Origin: Streptomyces mirabilis
Lineage (GTDB): Bacteria > Actinomycetota > Actinomycetes > Streptomycetales > Streptomycetaceae
NCBI RefSeq assembly: GCF_018310535.1
Contig: NZ_CP074102.1
Span: 3,968,001 to 4,032,000 of the forward strand
Reading direction: 5' to 3'
Length of the DNA stretch: 64,000 bases
Shown here in pieces: positions 16,743 to 25,123 of the stretch. Every line of letters begins with the position of its first letter. Position 1 is the stretch's first letter. The notes beneath the pieces are model-generated. The model worked only from the letters and a program-made list of their open reading frames with translations, did no database searches and was not told the DNA's origin. A program made the position numbers and the translations under genes.

Positions 16743-18269
16743 ATGAGTCGGACGGATGAGAGCTCACGTGTGACGACCGGTGACCAGGCACGGCGGCCGC
16801 GCCGCAGACGGAGCCCCCTGCGGATCGCCCTCGTCGTGGCCCTGACCGTGCTCCTGCTCGGCACGGCCGGACTCGGCTGGATCTATCTGAAGCTGAACGG
16901 CAACATCGACACCTTCGGCGCCGACGGCCTCTCCAAGGACCGGCCGGCCGGTTCGACGAAGGGTGAGAACGTCCTCGTCATCGGCTCGGACGCGCGCACG
17001 GACGGAAACAGCGCGCTGGGCGGTGGCGACAAGGGCGACATCGGCCGCTCCGACACGGCGTTCCTGCTGCACGTCTACGCCGACCACCGGCACGCCGTCG
17101 CCGTTTCGATCCCCCGCGACACACTGGTCACCCTCCCCCCGTGCAAGCTCCCGGACGGGACGTGGACCAGGACGCGGCCGAACACGATGTTCAACGAGGC
17201 GTACTCCGTGGGGCAGACGGCCAAGGGCAACCCGGCCTGCACCCAGAACACGGTCGAGAAGCTGACCGGCCTGCGCGTCGACCACACCGTCGTCATCGAC
17301 TTCAAGGGCTTCGCGGCACTGACGCGGGTCGTCGGCGGGGTGAACGTGTGCCTCCCGCAGGACGTGTACGAGAAGGATCTCAACCCCAACCGCGCCACCC
17401 GGGGCGGGCTGCTCTTCAGGAAGGGTGAGCAGAACCTCTCCGGGCAGCGCGCGCTGGACTACGTCCGTATCCGGCACGGCATCGGCGACGGCTCCGACAT
17501 CGGGCGCATCAAACGCCAACAGGCCTTCGTGGCCAGCCTGGTGAAGAAGGTGAAGAGCGACGGGCTCACCCCGACCCGGCTGCTGCCGCTCGCCGACGCC
17601 GCGACGAAGTCGCTGACCGTCGACCCGGGTCTGGGAACGGCGAAGCGGTTGATCGGGTTCGCGATGTCCCTAGAGAACATCGACCTCCACGACACAAAGT
17701 TCGCCACCATCCCCTGGCGTTACCAGGGGGAGCGGGTCGCGATCGTCCAGCCGGACGCCGATCAGCTGTGGGCCGCGCTCAAGGCCGACCGCACCCTCGA
17801 CGGCACCGACGCCGGCGGAAAGAAGGGCGGGCAGGGCGGGCAGACCGCCGCGGCCACCGCGCCCAGTACCGCCGCGGACGTCTCGGGGGACGGTATCGAC
17901 GTCGCCGTCTACAACGGCACCACCACGCGCGGCCTGGCCTCGCGCGCCGCGACGGCCCTCACCGAGCACGGCTTCACCGTCACCCGTACCGCGAACGCGG
18001 TCGACCGGGACCGCGCCGACACGGTGATCGAGTACGGCGCCGGCCTGCGGACCCGGGCCCGGACGGTCGCCCGGCTCTTTCCGGGCGCCGAGCTGAAGTC
18101 CGTGCCGGGCGCGGGCGTCGACGTCGTCCTGGGCCGGGCCTACGTCACCACGGGCAGCACGTCGGCCCCGGCCTCACCCACGTCCACGCCCACCGCCCTG
18201 CCCACTTCGGTGGCACGTGACGCGCGCTCCGCCGACGACGACGTGTGCTCCAACCTGTCCTACGGATAG
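16743..18269 (+). CDS. LCP (LytR-CpsA-Psr) family cell-wall glycopolymer transferase
   Basis: 508 aa. Cytosolic basic N-terminus, one TM helix (LRIALVVALTVLLLGTAG), then the extracellular LCP catalytic domain: NVLVIGSDART, VSIPRDTLVTLP with the conserved Arg, MFNEAYSVGQ and DYVRIRHGIGDGSDIGRI. A LytR C-terminal domain follows (IDVAVYNGTTTRGLASRAA). LCP enzymes ligate teichoic or other anionic glycopolymers from undecaprenyl carriers to peptidoglycan. The C-terminus ends in a conserved DDVCSNLSYG tail. A GTG nine codons later is an alternative start. A paralog lies at 23050-24807. Confidence 0.92.
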   Translation: MSRTDESSRVTTGDQARRPRRRRSPLRIALVVALTVLLLGTAGLGWIYLKLNGNIDTFGADGLSKDRPAGSTKGENVLVIGSDARTDGNSALGGGDKGDIGRSDTAFLLHVYADHRHAVAVSIPRDTLVTLPPCKLPDGTWTRTRPNTMFNEAYSVGQTAKGNPACTQNTVEKLTGLRVDHTVVIDFKGFAALTRVVGGVNVCLPQDVYEKDLNPNRATRGGLLFRKGEQNLSGQRALDYVRIRHGIGDGSDIGRIKRQQAFVASLVKKVKSDGLTPTRLLPLADAATKSLTVDPGLGTAKRLIGFAMSLENIDLHDTKFATIPWRYQGERVAIVQPDADQLWAALKADRTLDGTDAGGKKGGQGGQTAAATAPSTAADVSGDGIDVAVYNGTTTRGLASRAATALTEHGFTVTRTANAVDRDRADTVIEYGAGLRTRARTVARLFPGAELKSVPGAGVDVVLGRAYVTTGSTSAPASPTSTPTALPTSVARDARSADDDVCSNLSYG

Positions 18270-18496
18270 ACCGCGTCTGCCGGAGGCGGAGTGGTCCCAG
18301 GCGGCGTGGTGGCGGACGAAGGGGTGGCGGACGAAGGGGTGGCGGACAGAGAGGTGGCGGGCGAAGGAGTGGCACGCGGAGGGGTGTCGTGCGAAGGGGT
18401 GGCCTGCGGGGTGTTGGCCGCCCGCACGATGACGTAGAGGGCCAGGGCGAGGACCAGCAGAGTGAGCCACCGCCACCGCGTCCAGGATGCGGCCAT
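18260..18496 (-). CDS. Small membrane protein with Thr/Pro/Ser repeat tail
   Basis: 78 aa. After a short basic start (MAASWTRWRW) comes one TM helix (LTLLVLALALYVIVRA), then an outward tail built of repeated ATPS/SATPS units, mirrored at DNA level by 15-bp tandem repeats (GGGGTGGCGGACGAA-like). Its 3' end overlaps the LCP gene stop by 10 bp in convergent orientation. GGCGGG precedes the ATG; an ATG seven codons upstream is possible. Function unknown; the tail resembles O-mannosylated surface stalks. Confidence 0.55.
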   Translation of the reverse strand: MAASWTRWRWLTLLVLALALYVIVRAANTPQATPSHDTPPRATPSPATSLSATPSSATPSSATTPPGTTPPPADAVYP

Positions 18497-18568
18497 GTCC
18501 CGCCTTCTCTCTTCCACCCGTTCACCGGCGCGCCGAGGCGAAGCGCTGGAGGGAAGAGTAAGCCCGCG

Positions 18569-21328
18569 TCACCCTCCGTCGTGGATGCGCTCGCCGCGCG
18601 GCCCTTGATCACTGTGCGAGATCCCGTGGTCGTACACGTACGCGTACGCGTATGCGCACTCGCCTTCGCCTTGGTCCTCGGAGCGACGGCGTTCGTAGCG
18701 TGACCGCGTGGCCACCAGTCCCACCGCGTACAGGCCGAGGACGGCGGCGAGCAGCAGGTAGTACAGGGCGGGCAGCGAGGTCATGCCCAGCGGCGGGCCG
18801 AGCGGGGAGAGCGGCAGCGCGAGGCCGACGGCGGTGAGGGCGGTCGCGCCCCAGCCGACGGGACCCGGTTTACGCCGGCCCTCGGCACCCCGGCGGCCGA
18901 GCCGCAGCAGGAGCATCACCAGGGCCTGGGTGAGCAGGTTCTCGGTGAACCAGCCGGAGTGGAACACGGACTCGTCGTTCGCCGTCCCGGGCCCGTGCAC
19001 GGCGAGCGCGAGGACGCCGAAGGTCGCGAGGTCGGCGACGGCGTTCAGCAGGCCGAAGCCGGTGATGAAGCCCAGCAGGTCGCGCGAGCGCAGCACGGTG
19101 GGGCGCTTCAGGGCGCCCGGCGCGGGACGGTCGTAGGCGAAGGCGAGCTGGGCCGCGTCGAAGCACATGTTCTGCACGAGGACCTGCGTCGGCAGCATCG
19201 GCAGGAAGGGCAGCAGGATGCCCGCCGCGAGCATCGCGATCACGTTGCCGAGGTTGGAGGAGAGGGTGACCCGCAGATAGGTGCCGATGTTGCCGCTGGA
19301 GTAGCGGCCCGCGGTGATCGCGTGGGAGATCGCCGTGAGGTCCTTGTCGGCCAGCACCACCTCGGCGCTCTCCCGGGCCAGGTCCGTGGCGTCGCGCGGG
19401 CAGATCCCGACGTCCGCGGCGTGCAGCGCGGGCAGGTCGTTGACACCGTCGCCGAGGTATCCGGTGGCGTGTCCGCGGGCGCGCAGTGCGACGGTGATAC
19501 GCGCCTTGTGCTCGGGCGTGCAGCGGGCGAAGACGGTGGTGCGATGGGCGAGCTCGCCGAGTTCGGTGTCCGTGAGACCGTCGAGGTCGGCGGCGGTGCG
19601 TACCTCCCCGGGGTCGAGGCCCAGGTCGCGGCAGGCGCGGGCGGCCGTGCCCGGGTGGTCTCCGGTCAGCACCCGTACGGCGACGCCCCGGTCGGCGAGC
19701 ACCCGCAGCGCGTCGGCCGCGCTCGGCACCAGCGCGTCCCGCAGCGTGACGAACCCCTCGAAGGTGAGGCCGCGTTCGTCGGCCGGGGTGTAGTCGCGGT
19801 GGCGGGCGGGGCGTACGGCGGTGGCGACCGCCAGGACGCGCAGTCCGTCGTCCGTCAGCTCGTGGGCGCGGGCGAGCAGCCGTGTGCGCTCCTCCGGCTC
19901 CAGCGCACAGCGCTCCAGTACGGCTTCGACGGCGCCCTTGACCAGGAGGGTGTGGAAGCCGAGGGCGCCGGGGGTGCGTACGACGGCGGTGGCGAGGCGG
20001 CGTACGGGATCGAAGGGCAGCGCCGCGATCCCGTCGTACGCCGTCAGGTCGTCCTCGTCGGCCGTGTGCAGGAGCGCCTCGTCGAGGGCGTCGGGTGCGG
20101 GCAGGTCGGCGAGTTGCAGCGTCCACCAGGCGGCCGCGGCAGCCCGGCGCAGTACCTCGGGCGCGTCCTCGCCGTCCGCGTCCAGCGCGCGGTCGACGAC
20201 CGGCCGGTCCTGGGTGAGGGTGCCGGTCTTGTCCACGCAGAGCACGTCGATGGCGCCGAGGTCGTGGAGCGCGGGCAGCCGCTTCACGATCACTCCGTGC
20301 GTACGGGCCAGCAGCGACGCCCCGCGGGCCAGGCAGGTCGTGACGATGACCGGCAGCATCTCCGGGGTCATCCCGACCGCCACCGCGACGGCGAACGGCA
20401 GGGTCTCCAGGCCCCGCCCGCGCAGGGCCGCGCCCGCCATCAGGACCAGCGGCGGGGTGAGCAGCATGAACCGGATGAGTATCCAGGAGATGCCGTGCAC
20501 GGACCGGTCGAAGGCGCTCGCCTCCCGCCGCCCCGGGTCCCGGTACCCCTCGGCGAACCGCGTGTGCGCGCCGGTCGCCACGACCACGGCGGTGCCACTG
20601 CCGGAGGCGACACTGCTGCCCTGGAAGCACAGCTGCGGCTGCTCGAACAGCTCACCCGCCGTGGCGCCCGGCGCGTCGACCGGGTACTTGGCGACCGGCA
20701 CCGACTCTCCGGTGAGCGCGGCCTGGTACACGGTCAGCCCGCCGGCCCGCAGCAGCCGTACGTCGGCGGGGACCAGGTCGCCCGGACCGAGCCGGATCAC
20801 ATCCCCCGGCACCAGCTGGTCGACCGGGAGGTCATGGTCGGTGGGTACCGCGTCCGCGTCGGTCCTGCGCAGCACGGTGGCGGTGCTGGCGACCAGGTCG
20901 CGCAGCGCCGCCATCGAACGGTCGGCCCGGTGCTCACCGGACGACCGCAGCACACAACTGACCACCACCAGTACGGTGATCACACTCGCGGTGCCCCAGG
21001 AGGCCACGAGCGCCGAGACCAGGCCGAGGCAGAGCAGTACGGCGGTGAACGGATCCCGCAGACTGCGCAGGAACCGCCCGAACCACGGAACGGGCCGCCG
21101 GGCGGGCAGGATGTTCTCCCCGAACCGGGCGAGGCGTTCGTCGGCCTGCGCCTGCGTCAGTCCCCGCGGACCGCTGTCCAGCCGCCGGAGCAGCTGAAGC
21201 GCGGTCGGCTCGCCCTGTTCCTCCCCGTCCGAAGTGCCTTGAAAGACCTGGGGTTTCTCTGCCGCCGGGCCGTCCGCGGAGGTGGGGCGCTCGGCGCCCC
21301 CTCCCGCCGTCGCGGACGTCTCAGCCAC
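18569..21328 (-). CDS. Magnesium-transporting P-type ATPase (MgtA/P3B-like)
   Basis: 919 aa pump. N-terminal cation-ATPase domain (LQLLRRLDSGPRGLTQAQAD), actuator LTGESVPVAKY, TM4 motif MTPEMLPVIVTTCLARGA as in MgtA/MgtB, phosphorylation site VDKTGTLTQD with Asp366, and hinge GYLGDGVNDLPALHAADVG. The TM6 region reads NMCFDAAQLAF, resembling MgtA rather than calcium pumps. The start is a GTG overlapping the stop of the arsR gene (GTGGCTGA), so translation is coupled to the regulator. A ~45-aa hydrophilic C-terminal extension with alternating Ala-Tyr (AYAYAYVYD) is unusual. Confidence 0.88.
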   Translation of the reverse strand: MAETSATAGGGAERPTSADGPAAEKPQVFQGTSDGEEQGEPTALQLLRRLDSGPRGLTQAQADERLARFGENILPARRPVPWFGRFLRSLRDPFTAVLLCLGLVSALVASWGTASVITVLVVVSCVLRSSGEHRADRSMAALRDLVASTATVLRRTDADAVPTDHDLPVDQLVPGDVIRLGPGDLVPADVRLLRAGGLTVYQAALTGESVPVAKYPVDAPGATAGELFEQPQLCFQGSSVASGSGTAVVVATGAHTRFAEGYRDPGRREASAFDRSVHGISWILIRFMLLTPPLVLMAGAALRGRGLETLPFAVAVAVGMTPEMLPVIVTTCLARGASLLARTHGVIVKRLPALHDLGAIDVLCVDKTGTLTQDRPVVDRALDADGEDAPEVLRRAAAAAWWTLQLADLPAPDALDEALLHTADEDDLTAYDGIAALPFDPVRRLATAVVRTPGALGFHTLLVKGAVEAVLERCALEPEERTRLLARAHELTDDGLRVLAVATAVRPARHRDYTPADERGLTFEGFVTLRDALVPSAADALRVLADRGVAVRVLTGDHPGTAARACRDLGLDPGEVRTAADLDGLTDTELGELAHRTTVFARCTPEHKARITVALRARGHATGYLGDGVNDLPALHAADVGICPRDATDLARESAEVVLADKDLTAISHAITAGRYSSGNIGTYLRVTLSSNLGNVIAMLAAGILLPFLPMLPTQVLVQNMCFDAAQLAFAYDRPAPGALKRPTVLRSRDLLGFITGFGLLNAVADLATFGVLALAVHGPGTANDESVFHSGWFTENLLTQALVMLLLRLGRRGAEGRRKPGPVGWGATALTAVGLALPLSPLGPPLGMTSLPALYYLLLAAVLGLYAVGLVATRSRYERRRSEDQGEGECAYAYAYVYDHGISHSDQGPRGERIHDGG

Positions 21329-21683
21329 CGATCCCGCGCAGCCTGCGTACGGGTGACGATGCCTCCTCGGCACGTGCGGCCAGCTGTCCGACCATCACGC
21401 GCACCACGGTCACGACATCGGGATCGTCGACGTAGTAGACCTGTCGGCGGCCTTCGCGCCGGGAGCGGACGAGACCCGCGAGCTTCAGCTTCGACAGGTG
21501 CTGACTGACGGCGGGCAGGGCGCCGCCGACACGCTCCGCGAGGTGGGTCACGTCGCTCTCGCCCTGCGCGAGGGCCCACATGATGTGCAGCCGGTGCGAG
21601 GAGGCCAGCAGTCCGAACGCGGCGGCCGCGTCCGCCAGCACCTCGGCGGGCGGATCATCGAAGCCGCCGACGTATGCCGTCAC
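21321..21683 (-). CDS. ArsR-family metalloregulator-like repressor
   Basis: 120 aa winged-helix protein: FGLLASSHRLHIMWALAQGE, then DVTHLAERVGGALPAVSQHL and the wing LVRSRREGRRQVYYVDDPD. GTG start with AGGAGAAG 5-6 bp upstream. It contains no cysteine, so any metal site would need His/Asp/Glu. Its stop overlaps the start of the Mg-type P-ATPase gene by 8 bp, which makes the pump its obvious target. Confidence 0.9.
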   Translation of the reverse strand: MTAYVGGFDDPPAEVLADAAAAFGLLASSHRLHIMWALAQGESDVTHLAERVGGALPAVSQHLSKLKLAGLVRSRREGRRQVYYVDDPDVVTVVRVMVGQLAARAEEASSPVRRLRGIGG

Positions 21684-21739
21684 AGTCTCTTCTCCTGTCC
21701 CGCCCCGGGCATCCGTGCCCGCGTCCGCGCCGACCCAGT

Positions 21740-22327
21740 TTAGGCGTCCGCCACCAGGTGGCTCCGCAGGTAGGGCAACAAGCCCCGCTCCAGCAGGGCC
21801 TGCCGCCATCTCTCCCGGGCCCGGTCCACGTCGGTTCCACCGGCGGGCTCCCGGCACTCGGACGTGCCCTCGCGCTGACGCAGGGCCGTGCGCAACAGGG
21901 CCCAGAGACCGATGCACGCGGTGACCGCCGCGGTGAGCGCGAGCACCCAGCCCGCCGTGACGACCGACGTGGCGAACCCGGTGGCCACCTCGGCGAGACG
22001 CGCTCCGTACCCGATCAGCAGGAGCACCGCCGCCGCGACGGCCGCCACCACGGGGGTGAGCACGGCGAGAACGGGCCACAGCCCGCCTTCGGCGGCCTCA
22101 CGGGCGTCACGGGTCTCACGGGCGGCGAGGTAGTCGCGGTACTCGTCGGCCGCTGCGGAGGCGATCTCCTCCGTGGCTTCCAGAGCCAGGTCCCGCAGCC
22201 GTCTCGCGGCCCTTCCCGTGGGGTCGCGGCGCAGTGCGGAACGGATGTCGACGACCTCGAGTGCGCACTGCAGCACTCGTTCGAATTCCACTCGATCCTC
22301 TTGCCGGAGGCCGGACGCGTAGGTCAC
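21740..22327 (-). CDS. Membrane protein, paralog of the preceding gene product
   Basis: 195 aa. Cytosolic N-terminal helical domain (EDRVEFERVLQCALEVVDIR ... EYRDYLAARETRD), two hydrophobic segments (VLAVLTPVVAAVAAAVLLLIG and VVTAGWVLALTAAVTACIGL), then a C-terminal motif RARERWRQALLERGLLPYLR. The GTG start overlaps the upstream stop as GTGA, so the two are translated together. The same layout and C-terminal motif occur in the neighbour, so they arose by duplication and may form a hetero-oligomer. Family not recognised by name. Confidence 0.75.
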   Translation of the reverse strand: MTYASGLRQEDRVEFERVLQCALEVVDIRSALRRDPTGRAARRLRDLALEATEEIASAAADEYRDYLAARETRDAREAAEGGLWPVLAVLTPVVAAVAAAVLLLIGYGARLAEVATGFATSVVTAGWVLALTAAVTACIGLWALLRTALRQREGTSECREPAGGTDVDRARERWRQALLERGLLPYLRSHLVADA

Positions 22328-22977
22328 ACGTGGTCCCTGGTGTCGGCCTCGTCGAGGCGGGCGAGGAGGAACGGCATCATCCCGCGCTCCAGCAGGGCGA
22401 GTTGCCACGCTTCGCGCGCCCTCTTCACCTCCGCGTCCTCGCCGGCGGGCACCCCGTCGTCCACCGCGGAGCGGTTGTGGGCCGCCGCGACCAGCAGACA
22501 GGCGAGATCGGCGACCGCGCCGCCGACGGCCACGGCCGCCGCGACGAACCCGGCCGTGAGCAGTCCCGCGCCGATGTAGGGGCGCCCCCCGAAAACGCGC
22601 AGGGCGAGCCCGGACACCAGGAACACCGCCGCGGCGACGGCCGACAGACTCGGCACGAACACCGCCAGCACGGGGAGCAGCCCGCTCCCGCCGCTGCCGC
22701 TGTTGCTGATGCTGTTGCCGTTGCTGTCGCGCTCACCGGTCTGCTCGGCTGCCAAGGCCTTGCTCTCGGTGTACGCGTGGTACTCGACGGCCGCCACGGC
22801 GGCGATGGCGGCGCGCTCCCGCAGCGCGCGGGTGCGCAACTGCTCCCGGTTGAGCGTCCCGGCGGACCGCTCCAGCGCGTCGCTGATCCGCCGGGAGTTC
22901 AGGGCCTGGTCCAGGACCCGTTCGAAAGTCACGCTGATGTAGCCGATGTCCGCCCCTGAGGGCTCAGGTTCCGCCAT
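22324..22977 (-). CDS. Membrane protein of a tandem paralog pair
   Basis: 217 aa. Start placed at the ATG preceded by GGGGGAGAC; an in-frame ATG 48 bp upstream has no such signal. N-terminal helices (SVTFERVLDQALNSRRISD ... EYHAYTESKALA), a Ser/Asn/Gly linker, two TM segments (LPVLAVFVPSLSAVAAAVFL and AGLLTAGFVAAAVAVGGAVA) and the tail KRAREAWQLALLERGMMPFL shared with the downstream paralog. A GGATTGCGCAATCC palindrome ~40 bp upstream may control it. Function unknown. Confidence 0.75.
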   Translation of the reverse strand: MAEPEPSGADIGYISVTFERVLDQALNSRRISDALERSAGTLNREQLRTRALRERAAIAAVAAVEYHAYTESKALAAEQTGERDSNGNSISNSGSGGSGLLPVLAVFVPSLSAVAAAVFLVSGLALRVFGGRPYIGAGLLTAGFVAAAVAVGGAVADLACLLVAAAHNRSAVDDGVPAGEDAEVKRAREAWQLALLERGMMPFLLARLDEADTRDHV

Positions 22978-23014
22978 GTCTCCCCCGTCGCCGCGCGCCA
23001 GTGTGATGATTCCC

Positions 23015-23028
23015 GGATTGCGCAATCC
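23015..23028. promoter_or_regulatory. TTGCGCAA palindromic element, copy 2
   Basis: GGATTGCGCAATCC, a perfect 14-bp palindrome, lies in the 72-bp gap between the LCP gene stop and the start of the membrane-protein pair, ~40 bp before that start. Confidence 0.4.
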
Positions 23029-23049
23029 CCAAAGGTTTCGAGCACCGGC

Positions 23050-24807
23050 TCACGGTGCCGAGTCCTCGGTGCCGGAGGCTGCTCGGTAGGCCTGGGTGGG
23101 GGTCATGGCGACGCCGTTGAGACTGACGGTCCTGTACGGGCTGACCTTGGCGCAGGTTTTGGACTGGTCGGCGGTCTCGGCGTGGGCGTTGGAGGTGGCG
23201 GCCTTGGTGTCGGCAGGGGCGGGTGTGGTGGCGGGGTAGGCGGTGCCGCTGGTCCAGTCGGTGCCGATGACCAGGGTCAGGCCGGTGGCGTCGCTCTGCT
23301 TGAGGTGGGAGGACGGCAGGCCCAGGGCCTTGGCGGCGGTCTGGGCCTCGGCCTTGTGCCCGCTGCCGTAGGTGAGGGTGGTCGTGGACGTGATGCCGGC
23401 GGCGTTGCCGGTGGTGGTGCCGGAGCTGAAGCCCTTGTCGATCAGGGCGGTGGCGACGGCGGAGGCCCGGCCGGTGACGGTGGTGCCGTTCTCCACGGTG
23501 ACCGCGATCTGCGCGGCGGGGACCGCGGAGGCGGTGGCCGTGGCTTTGGCTGTCGCGGAGGCCGCGGCGGTCTTCTCGCCCGACGAGCTGGTCAGGGACT
23601 GGTCGTTCGCGATGGTGGCGAACAGACTCTGGGCCGTGGCGGCGGGCACCAGCCGGTTGCTGTCATTGGGGTCGGGCGCCGTCTGCATGGTGGTGAAGGT
23701 GATGCGCTTCGCCGGGACCTTGTCCACGTCGGCGGCGAGCCCGATCAGTTTCCTGATGGTGCCCAGGCCGGTGTCGACGGTGAGGGCCTTGGTGGCGGCG
23801 TCGGCCAGGCGGTAGACCGCGGTGGGGTCGGTGAGGGTGCCGGCGCTCTTGAACTTGCGGATCATCGAGCTGAGGAAGATGTGCTGGGAGTAGGTGCGCC
23901 CCAGGTCGCTGCCGTCGCCGAAGCCGTGCCGGGAGCGGACGAACTCCAGGGCGGCGACGCCCTTGAGGGTGTGCGTGCCCTGAGCGAGTTTCAGGTGTGA
24001 GTAGGTGTCGTAGACGTCCTTGTCGACGCAGGCCGACACCCCGCCCACCGCGTCGGACATCTTCACCACGCCGGAGAAGTCGAGCTTGACGAAGTGGTCG
24101 ATGGGGATGCCGGTGAGCCGGTGAACGGTGGCCACCTGGCAGGCGGGCCCGTACTGCAGGGCGCTGTTGACCATGCCGGTGTAGCCGTTCGTGGAGACGC
24201 CGGTCTCGGTGTCCTTGCAGGCGGGGACCGTGGTCACGGTGTCGCGGGGGATGCTCATCACGGTGGCGTTGGAGCGGTCGGCGGAAATGTGCATCACCAT
24301 CTCCACGTCCGCGTTGGCCCCGGACTGCACACCGGTCTGCGAACAGCCGCCGCCCAGCTTGCAGTCGCTCGCGTTGGTACGCCCGTCGCTGCCCATCACC
24401 AGGAGGTTGATCGGGGTCCTGCCGAAGGAGTCGGCCTTCTCCTTGCCCGCGCTGTCGCCCGTGCCGTCGGTCAGCGGGACGCTGTGGAGATTGCCGTTCA
24501 GATGCTCGTAGAACCACCACCCCACGCCCGCCGTGGCCAGGACCAGCACCGACAGCGATATCGCGGCCGTCCGCAGGATCCGCCTGCCCCGGCGTACGGG
24601 CCGGGCCCGGCGCCCCACGCCGACCTTGGGACGCGCACGGGACCCCGTCCGGGAGGGCGCGGAACCGGAGGGCGCGGAACGGGAGGGCGCAGAACCGGAG
24701 GACGCGGAACCGGAGGTAACGGAACCGGAGGTGTGGCGCTGCCGGGGCACCCCGCGTGCGTGGCTGCGTGCGGCGTTGCCGGCGGGGGCGTCCCCAAGGT
24801 CAGTCAT
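23050..24807 (-). CDS. LCP (LytR-CpsA-Psr) family cell-wall glycopolymer transferase, paralog 2
   Basis: 585 aa. The N-terminal ~75 cytosolic residues hold SGSAPSR-type repeats encoded by tandem 15-bp units, then one TM helix (AAISLSVLVLATAGVGWW). The LCP domain shows INLLVMGSDGRTN, VMSIPRDTVTTVP with the catalytic-site Arg, and LEFVRSRHGFGDGSDLGRTY. A LytR C-terminal domain (IAVTVENGTTVTGRASAVA) and a TCAKVSPYRT tail follow. Like paralog 1 it has a TTGCGCAA element upstream. The nine-residue insert KLGGGCSQTGVQ with two Cys is not in paralog 1. Confidence 0.92.
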   Translation of the reverse strand: MTDLGDAPAGNAARSHARGVPRQRHTSGSVTSGSASSGSAPSRSAPSGSAPSRTGSRARPKVGVGRRARPVRRGRRILRTAAISLSVLVLATAGVGWWFYEHLNGNLHSVPLTDGTGDSAGKEKADSFGRTPINLLVMGSDGRTNASDCKLGGGCSQTGVQSGANADVEMVMHISADRSNATVMSIPRDTVTTVPACKDTETGVSTNGYTGMVNSALQYGPACQVATVHRLTGIPIDHFVKLDFSGVVKMSDAVGGVSACVDKDVYDTYSHLKLAQGTHTLKGVAALEFVRSRHGFGDGSDLGRTYSQHIFLSSMIRKFKSAGTLTDPTAVYRLADAATKALTVDTGLGTIRKLIGLAADVDKVPAKRITFTTMQTAPDPNDSNRLVPAATAQSLFATIANDQSLTSSSGEKTAAASATAKATATASAVPAAQIAVTVENGTTVTGRASAVATALIDKGFSSGTTTGNAAGITSTTTLTYGSGHKAEAQTAAKALGLPSSHLKQSDATGLTLVIGTDWTSGTAYPATTPAPADTKAATSNAHAETADQSKTCAKVSPYRTVSLNGVAMTPTQAYRAASGTEDSAP

Positions 24808-24878
24808 GTTCGCACTCCCACGAAACGGTCGGGCCGTTCAGGCATACGTCAGGCGTTGCGGGGCGCCTCACTTGCATG

Positions 24879-24897
24879 GTTGCGCAATATAACAACC
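24879..24897. promoter_or_regulatory. TTGCGCAA palindromic element, copy 3
   Basis: TTGCGCAATATAACAACC, 72 bp before the start of the second LCP gene. On the minus strand it reads GGTTGTTATA then TTGCGCAA towards the gene. It is closely similar to copy 1 including the flanking ACAACC. Confidence 0.45.
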
Positions 24898-24936
24898 CCG
24901 GCCCGAGACCCAGCACGGCTCCCACCCACCACCCCT

Positions 24937-25006
24937 TGAGAGGGCTCCGGACGCGGGGGCGTTCCGACGCCTGAGAGGGCTCCGGACGCGGGGGCGTTCC
25001 GACGCC
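24937..25006. repeat. Two tandem copies of a 35-bp unit
   Basis: 24937-24971 and 24972-25006 are identical. Each holds GGACGCGGGGGCGTTCC, which can fold into a short hairpin. They fill the divergent gap between the second LCP gene and the permease gene. Confidence 0.85.
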
Positions 25007-25123
25007 CGGAGTCGCCGGTCGCCGCAGTGGTCCGACTCATGACCGAGATGTGGTGAAGTCGTGGTGAGCGGTGGGGCCCGGGCCCGCTATGTTCGGTGCG
25101 ATCATCCGAGATTCGGAGCTGGC

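Noticed and set aside
18290..18420. Repeats resembling a small CRISPR or satellite array
   Set aside because: The 15-bp units have no spacers and encode the Thr/Pro/Ser tail of the small membrane protein.
18959..21508. Very long open frame antisense to the Mg2+-ATPase gene
   Set aside because: It is the mirror of the strong third-position GC bias of the real gene; Gly/Arg/Val-rich, no domain, and a complete ATPase lies on the other strand.
24655..24740. Tandem GGAACCGGAGG-type repeats as a possible regulatory array
   Set aside because: They are in frame and encode the SGSAPSR repeats of the second LCP protein.
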